64,000 nt of DNA, from contig CM046878.1 in NCBI GenBank assembly GCA_025667525.1, forward strand, positions 76,239,696 to 76,303,695. The letters run 5' to 3'. The notes beneath the pieces are model-generated. The model worked only from the letters and a program-made list of their open reading frames with translations, ran no database searches and was not told the DNA's origin. Source of the stretch: Glebionis coronaria. Its lineage: Eukaryota; Streptophyta; Magnoliopsida; Asterales; Asteraceae. This document shows, piece by piece, positions 25,359-37,627 of this stretch (positions are counted from its first letter, which is position 1; every line of letters begins with the position of its first letter). The position numbers and the translations under genes are program-made.

Positions 25359-25946
25359 AGGTTACATCACCTTGCATTGATATTGTGATTTTCACATTAA
25401 AAACGTTTTTGGATTTCTAAAAATTAGGGGGTTTTATAATTAAGAGGTTCTTGATTGATTAACTGGTGTTAATCGATTGGTTTTGTGGTTAATTCAGCAT
25501 CCCTGGTGTTCTTGATCATTAGCCCTAATTTCTTGAAAAATTAGGGTTTGGTGATTTTTGGAGATCTGTTCGACTGAGGCTAGTGGTGTTGATCTTTGGT
25601 TGGTTTGTTCGATTGGCACTTTGGATTGGTGTTTTTTCCCTAATTGTTGGATTAGGGTTTGGTTCTGGGTTCTTGATTATTCTTTGACTAAGTGAATCAA
25701 AAAATAACTAAGGTAGTCTTCCGCTAATTCTATTGCTCTGTAACACCTCTTTTACTTTTTAGTCTCTTTAAGTGTTTGTTGATTGGCATTGTGATTCTTG
25801 TTTTTTTGTTAGTAGTGTAATATTTTCTCTCATGTCTTGTCAATCTTTAGCCCTTGACCTACCATCTTGAATGGTTTGGAAACCTAGGAACTAAACGGGG
25901 TTGATCTTGACTTCTTTACTGTTTATGTTATTTGTTTTTTTTGTGA
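25359..25946 (+). other. Untranslated leader of element A
   Basis: 588 bp of T-rich sequence between the primer binding site and the gag ATG. No ORF or repeat is seen. Confidence 0.6.
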
Positions 25947-26975
25947 TTGCTTATGTCTGTTTATGGTATGTCTGAGGAGGAATATGAGCATAGCAGTGAT
26001 GGCTATAGTATAGATGCAACTGATGCATCTGTTACTAAGATTAGTCATTTGGATCTTAGTGATCCTTTGCATCTTCATCCTAATGATTCTGCATCTTCAA
26101 CTGTTGTGTCTGTTAAAATTAAGGGTACTGAGAATTATCAAGTGTGGTCTTTTGATATGTTACTTGCTCTTGAGGGTAAAAATAAGACTGGTTGTATTGA
26201 TGGATCTTGTAAAAGATCTAATGTTGATGAAGTTCTGGGTAGGCAATGGGATAGAATTAATGCTATTGTGCTTGGTTGGATTTTAAATTCCATCACTAAG
26301 GAGTTGTTCTTGGGTCAAATGTTTTCTAAAAGGGCTAAACATGTTTGGGATGAACTTAAGGAAACTTATGACAAAGTGTATGGTTCTGTCACTTTTAATC
26401 TTCATCATAAAATTCATTCTTTTTCTCAAAATAGGTTTGTTTTGGCTGATTATTATCATAGACTTAATGCCCTTTGGAAACAATTTGATGCCCTGGTGCA
26501 ACTTCCTATGTGTACTTGTCATGCTGCTGAGGACTTTAAGAAACATAACCAATTAATGAAACTAATGCAATTTTTGACGGGGCTTGATGATTCTTATATG
26601 CAAATAAGTAGTAGTATTCTCTCTAGAGATCCTTTACCTGATGTTAAAAGTGCTTATGCTATTATTTCTAGTGAGGAGTCTCACAGAGTTATGTCTGGCT
26701 CAGAGTCTTCCCAAAGGAGCCAATCCTCTGTGTTTAACTCTAGTGTGAATAGGGGTAGTGTTCAAAGACCTCAAACTTCTAACTCTTCCAGACTTGCTGG
26801 GTCTAATAGACCTACTAATGGGAATAGAATGTCTAATGGGGGACCTACCTTGGTATGTGAGAATTGTGGTTTTAATGGGCATACAGTTGATAGATGTTTC
26901 AAGCTTATTGGTTATCCTCCTGATTTTGGAAAGAAAAATAATATTGGTTTTTCCAATAATAATCAAACATCTTAA
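25947..26975 (+). pseudogene. Element A gag
   Basis: 342 codons. The N-terminal domain (YQVWSFDMLLALEGKNKTG ... VWDELKETY) fits the copia gag/UBN2-type family. A serine/asparagine-rich linker leads to a CCHC knuckle, CENCGFNGHTVDRC, at about residues 304-317. The frame ends in a TAA at 26973-26975, after which the same frame stays open from 26994. The stop therefore interrupts what is normally one gag-pol frame, probably by point mutation. Confidence 0.88.
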
Positions 26976-26993
26976 AATTTTAATAAAAGATTT

Positions 26994-29900
26994 GTGAATA
27001 ATAACAATGATGGTTCCAACTCTACATCTTCTTTCTCTGATGAACAGTTGTCTAAAATCATTGCTTTGATTAAGGACAATTCTGATGGTGCTCAAGCCAA
27101 TATGGCAGGTATTGTGGTAAATCAAAGTTCTGTTTTTAACAAGAATTTTCATAAATTTTTTTGTTCTAATAGTCAGATTAAGTCAAATCTTGTGGATCAT
27201 GGTCTTATAGTTGATTTAGGTGCTAATCAGCATCTTACATATGATGATAAGTATTTGGTTAATGTGATTGATATTTCCAAACTTGGCATTAAAGTGTCTC
27301 ATCCTAATGGAACTGAGGCATTTATTATCAAGGTTGGAAATATGGTCTTAAACAAAGACTTAACCTTATATGATGTGTTGGTTGTGCCTGAATACTGTGT
27401 TAGCCTTATGTCTGTCCATAAGATTGCTAAGGATAGCAAGTTTGTGGTAGCTTTTGATGAGTCTAGTTGTTATATTTTGCCTCAGGGTTTGAGGGAGATG
27501 AGATTGTTAGGGACTGGTAAACAAAAGGATGGCTTATATTTTTTGATAGAGGTACTGGTTTTGAAAAATCTAATGTTACTTGTTTTTTGAGTAAAGATGT
27601 GTGGCATTGTAGACTTGGTCATCCTTCAGACCAAGTTCTCAATGATTTAAAAGAAGAATTGGTTTTTGAGAAAACTAAAAGTGAATTTGTTTGTGAAACT
27701 TGTCAAAAGGCTAAACAGACTAGAGAATCTTTTCCATTAAGTGATCATATTTCTACTAGTCTAGGTGAACTGGTTCATTTAGACTTGTGGGGGCCTTACA
27801 AAGTTGTTAGTAAGGAAGGTTTTAGATATTTCTTAACTGTGATTGATGATTTTTCTAGGGCTGTTTGGGTTTATTTGTTTAAAAATAAGGGTGATGTGTT
27901 TGATTGTATAAAGGTTTTCTTCTATTTGATTAAGAACCAGTTTAATAAAACTATCAAAACTTTTAGAAGTGATAATGGTACTGAGTTTATTAATCATAAA
28001 ATGGTTGAGTTTTGTGAGTTAAATGGGATTATACATCAAACATCTTGGCCTTACACTCCTCAACAAAATGGGATTGTTGAGAGGAAACATAGGCATCTTC
28101 TTAATGTTGCTAGATCCCTTATTTTTCAGGGGGGGTTGCCTCTAAATTTGTGGTCTGAGTGTGTTCTTACAGCTACTTACTTAATTAACAGGTTGCCAAC
28201 CTCAGTGCTGAAAGGAAAGATTCCTTTCCAAATTGTGTTTAATAAAAAACCTGTTTTAAAACATTTGAGAATGTTTGGGTGTCTCTGTTTTGCTACTTTA
28301 CTTAATAGTAATGATAAGTTTAGTGGTAGATCAAAGAAGTGTGTGTTTGTTGGATACTCTGGGACTAAGAAAGGGTATAAGTTGTTAAGTCTTGAAAACG
28401 TTCAGTTTTTGTTTTTAAGAGATGTTAAGTTTTTTGAAAATATTTTTCCCTTTAAGACTAATGGCAATGATACTCTTAGGAATGATAATCAGGGTCTGAA
28501 TCTAGAAAATTTCTTAGAAGTTGTTGTTGAAACAGATCCTGGTGTGCCCTATGATGATAGTATTTCTGCCTCACCACATAGAGGTAGCAACTCTTCTCAT
28601 AATAATGAGCCTCTAGTTGACCCACTTGAGAGTGAGGAGGGGCATTCTCAGGTCTCTAATGAGCCTGATCATGAGAATGAGATGGCTGCTCTCTTTAATG
28701 AGCATGAATTTGAGGGCATTAATAATAATACACCTAATGCTATGAGTCTTGTTGTTAGAAGGTCTGAAAGGGTTTCTGTTTTGCCAAGAAAATATAATGA
28801 CTATGTTTTAACTTCTAAAGTTAAGTTTGTACTTGAAAAATTTGTTAGTTATGCTAGAATTAAGTCTGATAACTTTTGTTTTATTACTGAATTTAATAAA
28901 AGTGTTGAGCCTAAAACCTTTTGGGAAGATAGTAAAAGTCAGCACTGGGTTGATGCAATGAATAAAGAGATGGATGTTTTAAATGAAAATAATACTTGGA
29001 CTATTACTGACTTGCCCAATGATAGGAAAGCTATTAATGGTAAGTGGGTTTATAGGATTAAGTATAAGTCGAGTGGAGAGGTTGAAAGATATAAAGCTAG
29101 ATATGTGAATAAAGTGTATAATCAAAAGGAATGAGTTGATTTTGATGAGACTTTTCACCTGTTGTGAAAATTGTTACTGTTAGGTGTTTGATCAATTTAG
29201 TTGTACAAAATAATTGGCCTCTGTTCCAGCTTGATATCAATAATGCCTTCTTGTATGGAGATCTTGATGAAACTATGTATATGTCTTTGCCTGATAGATA
29301 TTTTGATAAAAATGATAAGAGGGTCTGTAAATTGAATAAGTCTTTATATGGTTTAAAACAAGCTCCTAGGCAATGGAATGCCACTCTTATTGAACATGGT
29401 TTTATGCAAAGTAAAAGTGACTACTCCTTGTTCACTAAAAATGAAGCTGGAGTGTTTCTTGCATTACTTGTTTATGTAGATGATATTGTTATTACTGGCA
29501 ATAGTGTAGATCATATTGAAGAGTTTAAAAGGTTTTTGAGAAGTAAATTTCAGATTAAAGATCTGGGCAAACTTAAATACTTTTTGGGCATTGAGGTCAT
29601 CGATACAGATTATGGGTTGTGTCTTAATCAAAGAAAGTATTGCTTAGATTTGTTATCTGATTTTAGATTGCTTGCTTGTAAACCTTCTGCTACTCCACTT
29701 GAGCAAAATTTGACTATCGCTAGTGACCCTACTGATTCTGATTCTATGCTTGATAATATTACTGAGTATCAAAAACTTATTGGCAAACTTATCTATCTTA
29801 CTCACACTAGGCCTGATATATATTATGATGTTCATTGCCTTAGCCAGTTTATGCATAAACCTCTTAAGTCTCATCTTAAAATTGCTCTTAAAGTTTTAAG

Positions 29901-30167
29901 ATACTTAAAAGGTTCTCCCGGTAAAGGCATTCATATTGTTAGATGTACAAATGTTTCTCTTGAAGCTTTTGTAGATGCAAATTGGACTAAGTGGTTAGTA
30001 ACTAGAAAGTCTGTTACAGGTTTTTGTTTACTTTTAAATGGGTCATTAGTATCTTGGAAAAGCAAAAAGCAAAATACCATTTCTAAGTCTAGTGCTGAAG
30101 CTGAATATAGATCTATGGCTTCAGCTACTTCAGAATATGTTTGGGTCCTAAAAATCTTAAAGGACTT
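26994..30167 (+). pseudogene. Element A pol: protease, integrase, reverse transcriptase, part of RNase H
   Basis: The protease region (VDLGANQHLTYDDKY, with L in place of the usual S) is open to 27590. A frameshift just before 27587 leads into GAG-pre-integrase (WHCRLGHPSD), then the integrase core (LDLWGPY, SDNGTEF, ERKHR) and the RT start. A further break near 29134-29164 precedes the RT body with YVDDIVITGN (about 29476) and RNase H with SSAEAEYRSMA. The frame is cut at 30168 by element B and resumes after 39292. Confidence 0.9.
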
Positions 30168-30588
30168 TGTTAATGCAATAATGCCTAAAAACGTTACTTG
30201 CATTTTTCGGTCTCTCTTAGTTTTGATTACGACAATATGTAAAAACAAGCATTTACGAAAACAACGAAAAACGAATTCTTGAGTTCAAGTATTTTTCATT
30301 TTACCCATTTTCACTTAAGGTATGAATAAACAAGTACTAACCTTAATCAAGTGATCAAGTGATTTAATCTTTTCTTAAAACTCACTTTTTATTAAGTGTG
30401 ACAAGTTTTTTATTAAACTTTCTTTTTAAGAAAACGTTTTATTAAATTAAATATTTGAAAATTTGAAAATGGCATATTCTTTTTTGATTTGGAATATTCT
30501 TTCAGGATATTTTATAATCAGATAAGATCTCCACCACTAAAGGACAAAAAGGGAGCGAAGTCTACTCTGACGGTTCCCTAGTGCCTAT

Positions 30589-30614
30589 GCGGTTCCTTAT
30601 CGATAAGGAACCGC
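30589..30614 (+). promoter_or_regulatory. Perfect 26 bp palindrome upstream of the LTR-B TATA box
   Basis: The arms are GCGGTTCCTTATC and GATAAGGAACCGC with no spacer. A third half-site, gataaggaaccgc, follows at 30621-30633. It lies about 50 bp upstream of the TATA box, where dimeric transcription factors often bind. The GATAAG core is a GATA-factor-like site; function is inferred. Confidence 0.6.
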
Positions 30615-30663
30615 CGGCTGAGATAAGGAACCGCGGGCAGATATAGCCGTTGGCCCTTTGTCC

Positions 30664-30671
30664 TATAAATA
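30664..30671 (+). promoter_or_regulatory. TATA box of LTR B
   Basis: tataaata, in the only promoter-like context of the LTR; the same box is present in the 3' LTR region (altered to tatcaata near 38566) and in LTR C (about 40083). Confidence 0.65.
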
Positions 30672-31398
30672 GTGGACCATTCTCATATTTTCTCTTCACC
30701 TCTTTTGCACATATATTTCCAGATTCAAACATACTTCTTAAATCACTCAAATCCTTGATCATTTGATTGATTACTACTTGTTTAGAAGTCAATCTATCCC
30801 ATCCATCCCTTCCTCTCTAAGTGCAAAGAGAAGAACACTATCCTTGTGAAGTGTTGAGTCCACCACCAAAGATCCTTTGAAGATCAAATTTTATACATTT
30901 GTTGTTGTGTCATAGTTGTGACGATCCAAGTAGTTGTGTCTATTTGGAAGTTGTGTATGTACTAAGTATAGTTGTGTAGATTGGTCCTAGCTACTATTAG
31001 GGCTCGACTTTTAGCTTAGAGTCGGAAATTGGTTAAGCAACGTGTACGGTTTTCTCCACCATAAGGAGCTTGTTGTGTAGTGAACTCTCGAGTAAGGAGT
31101 ACTCGAGGAGTGGAGTAGGAACGAGGACTGAGCTTCGTTGCCGAACCACTATAAATCCTTGGTGTTTGGTTTGATCTTTCTTTACCCTTAACTCTTTACA
31201 TTCTTTATTCTTTGTGCATATACATTAGTTAGTATTAGTTTAGTTACACTATCATTGTTCATATTGTGCATAAGAAGATTTCACATATTTCCTCAAACCT
31301 AAGTTTTTGAAAAATGAGTTTTTGGAAAACCATCTTTTAACAAGCAAATATAAGAAACTATTCAACCCCCCCCCCCCCCCCCTTCTAGTCTCTACAAT

Positions 31399-31416
31399 TG
31401 GTATCAGAGCGAGGTT
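31399..31416 (+). other. Primer binding site of element B
   Basis: tggtatcagagcgaggtt, two bases after the LTR, matching the initiator tRNA-Met complement. Confidence 0.92.
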
Positions 31417-31452
31417 GCTCAAGAATTTTTAAAGTATATTGTATTTTAAAAC

Positions 31453-33502
31453 TTGAATCGATCTATGGATTCCAACAAGTACCTAGAAAGGCAATCTATG
31501 CAAAGACCACCACTTTTTGAAACCGGTAGTTTTATTTATTGGAAAAATAGATTTGAGACTTATGTGAAATCAAAAGATTTAGATCTTTGGCATGTTATTA
31601 CCAATGGTGATTTTTACCTTATCAATTTAATGAAGTTTCTAAAACAAAAGAATTGGTCACTTTTGACAAAGCTAATGACGATACTAAAAAGAAACTTTCA
31701 AAAAATAATGAGGCTAAAATGGTGATTTATAATGCTTTACCTAAGAAAGAGTATGAAAGGATTTTTATATGTGAAACCACTAAAGATATTTGAAACACTC
31801 TTTTAGTAACCCACCAAGGTAATAGCCAAGTCAAAGAAAGCAAAATCGATCTTCTTGTCCAACAATATGAACAATTTGTCATCTTAGAAGATGAAACTAT
31901 TGATAGTGTTTTTGCTAGATTTAACACTATTATTACTAGTCTAAAAGCACTTGATGAAGGTTTTTCTAGCAAGAACAATGTTAGGAAGTTTCTAAGGGCC
32001 TTACATCCGAAGTGGAGAGCAAAAGTCACGGCGATTGAAGAATCGAAAGATGTCTCAACTTTATCACTCGATGAACTCATAGGCAACTTGAAGGTTCATG
32101 AGATGATAATTTTGAAGGACTCGGAATTGGTAAATACCAAGAGTGAAAGGAAGTCTCTTGAACTCAAAGCCAAGAAGGCACAAACCGATCATGATAGTTC
32201 CTCGGATAGCGATGAGTAGGAGTATGCATTGGCGGGAGAGATTTCAAGAAGTTATTCAAAAGACGAGGTCAACACGTGAGGCAACCCAACAATGACAAGA
32301 AACCATTCTCAAAGAATCGGTTTGCCAAGAACAAAAAAGGTGATAGGAATTGCTTTAGATGTGGTGATCCAAATCATTTCATTAGTGATTGTCCAAAGCC
32401 TTCACGCGATAAGAATCATACGGCGTTTGTTTGTGGTTCTTGGAGAGATAGCGGTGAAGATGTTGATGACAACCCCAAAGAGGAGAAATGTCTTATGGCT
32501 CATACTTCTGAAGAGGTACATTCCGAAACCGAATATTATAGCAATGATAGCTCCACCTTAGATGATATTGAATTAGAAGGATAATATGATAATTTACACA
32601 AACTTAGCCTTAAATTCATAGAAAAGAACAAAACTTTAAAATCAACCAAAACTAAGCTTGAAAATGAGATCAATGAACTTAGGGAGAAATTAGCCAAGCT
32701 TGAGAAAAATAAAGAAGTTGATTTAGGTTGTTTAAGTTGTGAGAAACTTAGATTAGAGAATGAAGATCTCAAGAGCACCTCCATTAAATTGGAAAAGTTC
32801 ATGAAAGGTACTAGTGCTCTTGATGATATGTTAAACAAACAAATTCATTCTAAGGAAAGACTTGGTGTAGGTTTTAACTCAAATGAAGCATTAACTAGTG
32901 AACCTAAACAAGTCAGAATTTCAGAAAAATCGTCTGCTGTACGCGATCCCAGATTGTATGGGGCGATTCCTTATCACTATGGAACCGCCGCCCTAGATAA
33001 GGAACCATGGCCAGAAAGAGGTTTTGCTGAAGATCCTAAACTTTCTGAAAAGTCAAATTTAGGTGAACAACCAAAGCATCTTATTGTTAACAAGGTCAAA
33101 TTACCCATACTTGACGATAATGCCGTTGATAAGTTCTATAAGCCCTTGAGTAAACTTCTAATGGGAAATAGAAGTTTATCAAGACCATCCACTACTCCAC
33201 CAAGAGTACGGAATGAGTCTAGTCCTAGAAGTATAACGACAACACCTAGAAGAGATAGTCAAAACAATTCACGACCTAGAAGTAAAACTCCAACACCTAG
33301 AAGGAATGACCACAACTCTAAACTAAGATCAAATACACCTAGGAGAAATAATGAACAACAAAATGGTTATATGAATTATTATCCTCCTCCATTTTATTCC
33401 TCATGGGGAACCCCTCCTCCATTAATGCATCCCAACCAAATGCAAGGGATGTTTGGAACTAACAATTTTAGACCCATGAGATATTGGGGACCAAATGTTT
33501 GA
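31453..33502 (+). pseudogene. Element B gag: UBN2 domain, CCHC knuckle, coiled coil, Arg/Ser-rich tail
   Basis: The start (MNRSMDSNKYLERQSMQRPP) opens a UBN2-type gag that is frameshifted after about 31725. The CCHC knuckle CFRCGDPNHFISDC lies in 32276-32584. Then comes a TAA where copy C has a CAA codon, and a strongly charged coiled coil (KLENEINELREKLAKLEKNK, about 32600-32850). The tail has Arg/Ser/Thr-Pro repeats (TPRRDSQNNSRPRSKTPTPR) and ends at a TGA (33500-33502). A 50 bp block of this coding region (32963-33012) copies the LTR palindrome block. Gag would form the particle. Confidence 0.85.
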
Positions 33503-33528
33503 TCTTGTGTGTTGTTACCTAGATATGC

Positions 33529-36500
33529 TTGGGAATTGATTTGGAACCCGACGAGTGGATTAAGGATAGTGGTTGTTCTAAACACATGACGGGTAATCGA
33601 AGTTTGTTCTCGCGCTACAAAGCATATGATGGAGGTAACGTCACATTCGCTAGTAGTCTACGTGGTAATATCATTGGTAAAGGTACGGTTTCTCTTGACT
33701 CCATGACCATTGAAAATGTTGAGCACGTAGATAATTTAGGGTTTAACCTTCTAAGTATAGGTTAAATTTGTGACAATAAGTGTAAGGTCATCTTTTCGGA
33801 ACATGACAGTGAAATCGTAAAAGATGGAAATGTCATTGGAAAAGGTGTTAGAAAGCATGGGCTTTATGTCATGAAGGTCAATAAGAAGTCAAAAGACAAC
33901 ATATGTCTTGCGACTATAGATGATTGTTCTACTCTTTAGCATAGGAGATTAGGTCACGCTAATATGTGTTTAATTCAATCTTTAGTCTCTAAGGAGTTGG
34001 TAAGACACCTCCCCAAGATGAAGTTTGATAGTCACTTTTGTGATGTTTGCAAAGTTAGAAAGCAAGTTCACTCAAGTCACAAAGCCAAGAATTTGGTTTC
34101 AACCTCTCGGTGCTTAGAGCTCCTACATATGGATATCTTTGGACCTTCCACCATACGGAGTTATGAAGGTAACCTTTATACCCTAGTTATAGTTAACGAC
34201 TATTCTAGATTCACTTGGACTAGATGTTTGGCATCTAAGAATGAAGCTTTCGATCATTTCGAAATCTTTAGTCAAAGAATTAAAAATCAATTAGGATGTC
34301 CAATTGTCTCTATTAGGACGGATCATGGTAGCGAATTTGATAATGAAGTGTAATTTGGTGCCTTTTGTGAAGCTCATGGTATTACCCATAACTTCTCGGC
34401 TCCTCGCACTCCACAATCAAATGGGGTAATTGAAAGGAAGAACAGGACCATCCAAGAGATGAGTAGGACGATGTTAAACGAGCAATCTTTGCCTCAAAAG
34501 TTTTGGTGCAATGCCGTGGACACATCGACTTATATTCTCAACCGAATTCTTATTCGACCTTTCCTAGGAAAGACCCCCTATGAGATTCTTAAAGGTAAGA
34601 AACCCTCATTGGAATACTTTAGGGTGTTTGGAAGCAAATGCTTTATCCTCAACACCAAAGACTACCTTACCAAGTTCGACCCAAAGTCTTACGAAGGTAT
34701 CCTTTTAGGTTCTTCCCAAACTAGCAAAGCCTACATAGTCCTCAATAGAACCTCGGGCGTAATTGAAGAATCACTTAGCGTAAATTTTGATGAAACCCCT
34801 CCTTTACCCAAGACACCACCATTGGTTGATGATGACTTAGATGAAATAGAAGTAGTTAAAGCCAAAGAGGTTAGAAAAATAGGAGTTGAAGACCTTAGTG
34901 TTGAAAAGGAAGTAAACATTAAGGAGTCTAAGGATCATACTCTCAATAATATCATTGGTGACTTAAATCAAAGGACCCTAAGATCTCAAGTCCAAAACCA
35001 AAGCAACTTCTTTTGTTTCGTCTCCTTGATTGAACCAAAGAATGTTAAAGAGGCTTTGACGGATGAGAGTTGGGTCATTGCGATGCAAGAAGAATTGAAT
35101 CAATTCGTTGCTAATGATGTTTGGGAACTTGTTCCTCCTCCTAGAAGTTCTACCATCATTGGAACCAAATGGGTCTATAGGAACAAGTTAGATGAGAATG
35201 GTGTTGTGTCTCGTAACAAGGCTAGACTTGTAGCTCAAGGCAATAATCAACAAGAAGGGAATGATTATGACGAGACATATGCACCGGTAGCAAGATTAGA
35301 ATCCATTAGAATCCTTTTAGCCTAAGCTTGTGCCTTAGACTTTAAGCTTCAACAAATGGGTGTAAAGAGTGCGTTTCTTAACGGTTTGATCAATGAGGAG
35401 GTATATGTGGCTCAACCTCCCGACTTCATTGATTTTGAGAAACCAGATCATGTTTACAAGCTTAAGAAGGCACTTTATGGTCTTAAACAAGCACCCAAAG
35501 CTTGGTATGATAGACTTAAAGCGTTTCTTGTTAAATATGAGTATACCATGGGGATGGTAGACAACATGCTCTTTACAAAGAAGAAAGGTTCTCACCTCAT
35601 AATCGTACAAATATATGTTGATGATATTATATTTGGCTCAACTTGTCAAGAATTGTGTGATGACTTTGCCAAAATCATGCATGATGAGTTTGAAATGAGT
35701 ATGATGGGAGAACTTAAATTCTTTTTAGGACTCCAAATTAAACAAATGGACGATGGTATTTTCATTAGTCAATCTAAGTATGCTAAAGAAATGCTAAAGA
35801 AATTTGGATTAGAAGAATATAGACCAATGAAGACCCCAATGGCCTTAGATACTAAACTCACCGTAGATGATGATTGTGAGTCGGTAGACAACACCAAATA
35901 TAGAGGTATGATTGGTAGTTTTTTGTACCTAACGGCAAGTCGACCAGATATCATGTTTAGTGTTTGCCTTTGTGCTCGCTTCCAAGAGGCTCCCAAAACC
36001 TCTCACCTTGAAGCAGTTAAGCGTATCTTCCGATACATTAAGGGCACTATACATTTAGGATTATGGTACCCTAAAGGGACCGGCGTAGAAACCATTGTCT
36101 ACGCGGAAACGGATCATGCGGGAGACTATGTGGACCGGAAAAGCACTAGTGGAGTTTGTACCTTCATAGGTTGTTGTTTAACTTCTTGGTTCTCCAAGAA
36201 ACAAACCGCTCTTGCGATATCCACCACGGAAGCCGAGTATGTGAGTGCCGGAAAAGCATGCCAACAAGCTATATGGATGAAGCAAGCGCTTGTTGATTAC
36301 GGGATTTCTCTTGATGATGTTCCCATCATGTGCGACAATAAAGGTTCTATAGACCTTAGCCAGAATCTCGTGCAACATTCGCGAACCAAGCACATAGAAA
36401 CCATTTCTTTAGGGATAATGTTCAAAAGGGGAACATTTCGATTGAGAAGGTACCCTCCGAGGATAGCTTAGCCGACATCTTCACAAAGCCACTTAAGAGG

Positions 36501-36554
36501 GAACCTTTTAATTACTTGCGTCTAAGTCTAGGATTAATGGAACATATTCCTTAA
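33529..36554 (+). pseudogene. Element B pol: protease, integrase, reverse transcriptase, RNase H
   Basis: The protease motif is WIKDSGCSKHMTGN. It is followed by GAG-pre-integrase (with a TAG in place of TGG near 33938), integrase (LLHMDIFGP, RTDHGSEFDN) and a break at 34353, where a CAA-like codon is TAA. The RT ([22 protein letters not shown]) has a stop near 35323. RNase H (TDHAGDYVDRKSTSG, STTEAEYVSAG) loses frame near 36450, and the original end is near 36554. At least four lesions make it inactive. The pol frame does not continue from gag; the same offset is seen in copy C. Confidence 0.9.
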
Positions 36555-37039
36555 TTGCTTTCCTTTTATTGAGTCTCTTATTTTCTTTTGAGTCTTTTAT
36601 CACTTTGAGTCATTAAGTCTCCTAAACTCTTCTTGAAAATCTTCTCTTCTCCTTTTCAAAATTCTCAAAGTCTCTTTCGAAAATGGTCGAGAAATGTTTT
36701 GACATTGTTAATTCAATCTAAAAATGTTTTTCATAGATTCTTGCTATTAATCTCGAGCTTACATAATTCATATGTATGATTCTCTCAAACATATCAAGAA
36801 CAAGATATAATCATGGAGGATCATTGTGTCGTGACTTAAGGTCTTGTCTTACACACCTCCTACATCGATCGTTATTTTAAAATCCATGTATTTTGGTCAA
36901 ATCTCTATTTTGTGAGTTCGTATGTGTTTTCTTTGTCTATCTTTGCTTTTAAGCATATCCCTATGATTAGTTAGACCAGAAAAATAAGATTTGCTGAATT
37001 GAAAAATCTTCCTTCACCACCAAAACATAGCCTCTGTAG

Positions 37040-37098
37040 GCGGTTCCATATATGAACCGCGGTCCCTTACCGATTGCCAGAAGTGATAAGGAACCGCG
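37040..37098 (+). repeat. Third copy of the GGTTCC/GATAAGGAACCGC block in element B
   Basis: A near-palindrome with arms GCGGTTC and GAACCGC (37040-37060) is followed by gataaggaaccgcg at 37085-37098, echoing the LTR palindrome block. Confidence 0.7.
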
Positions 37099-37627
37099 TA
37101 CAGTGCTTCCTTTTTCGGGTATTTCTGAAACTCCAAATTTGTTCCAACACTTTTGGGAATCTTTGTTTCAACCCTTTGACCACCCTAAAAATACCTTGAG
37201 CCTTCCCTATTTAACAATAAGCATTTTGCCATACTTCACATCCAAAATGTCTTATTCTCCTAATGAAATCCTTGATTCTCCTCCATTTTCTATAATTGCT
37301 TTCAATCCCAACTCACCCAAGAACACTTTCAATCCAAATTCACCCAAGAACACTCTTAATCACATTTCTCCTACCAAGAATGTTGATTGTGGAACATATT
37401 TTCTTCCACCACCACCCTTTAGTGTTCTTCCTCCTTTTCATGATAATGTCATGCACCATGGGACATACTGTCATTGTTGTCAATATCAACATCTTGCTAT
37501 GGCACACATCTATGAGAAGTTGAGCTACATCAAGAGTCTCTTAATCATGCCTCCTCTTCACTTTGATTATGAGATCTCCACCAAGCCACCACCACCACCT
37601 TCCGCCACTACCTTGTCTTTCATATAA
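37052..37627 (+). CDS. Element B downstream ORF between pol and the 3' LTR
   Basis: 191 codons are open; a more natural start is MSYSPNEILDSPPFS at about 37247. The product is Pro/Asn/Ser-rich, with tandem NPNSPKNT repeats and His/Cys-rich middle (HHGTYCHCCQYQHLAMAH). There is no convincing signal peptide or membrane span, so an envelope-like role is not supported. Sireviruses often carry an extra ORF here; its role is unknown. Confidence 0.5.
   Translation: MNRGPLPIARSDKEPRTVLPFSGISETPNLFQHFWESLFQPFDHPKNTLSLPYLTISILPYFTSKMSYSPNEILDSPPFSIIAFNPNSPKNTFNPNSPKNTLNHISPTKNVDCGTYFLPPPPFSVLPPFHDNVMHHGTYCHCCQYQHLAMAHIYEKLSYIKSLLIMPPLHFDYEISTKPPPPPSATTLSFI

Larger units (their letters stand above)
30168..31396 (+). 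repeat. 5' LTR of element B
   Basis: 1229 bp, TGTTAATGC to TTCTACA. It contains a perfect 26 bp palindrome (30589-30614), a TATA box tataaata (30664-30671) and a run of 17 C near the 3' end (31366-31382). Confidence 0.92.
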
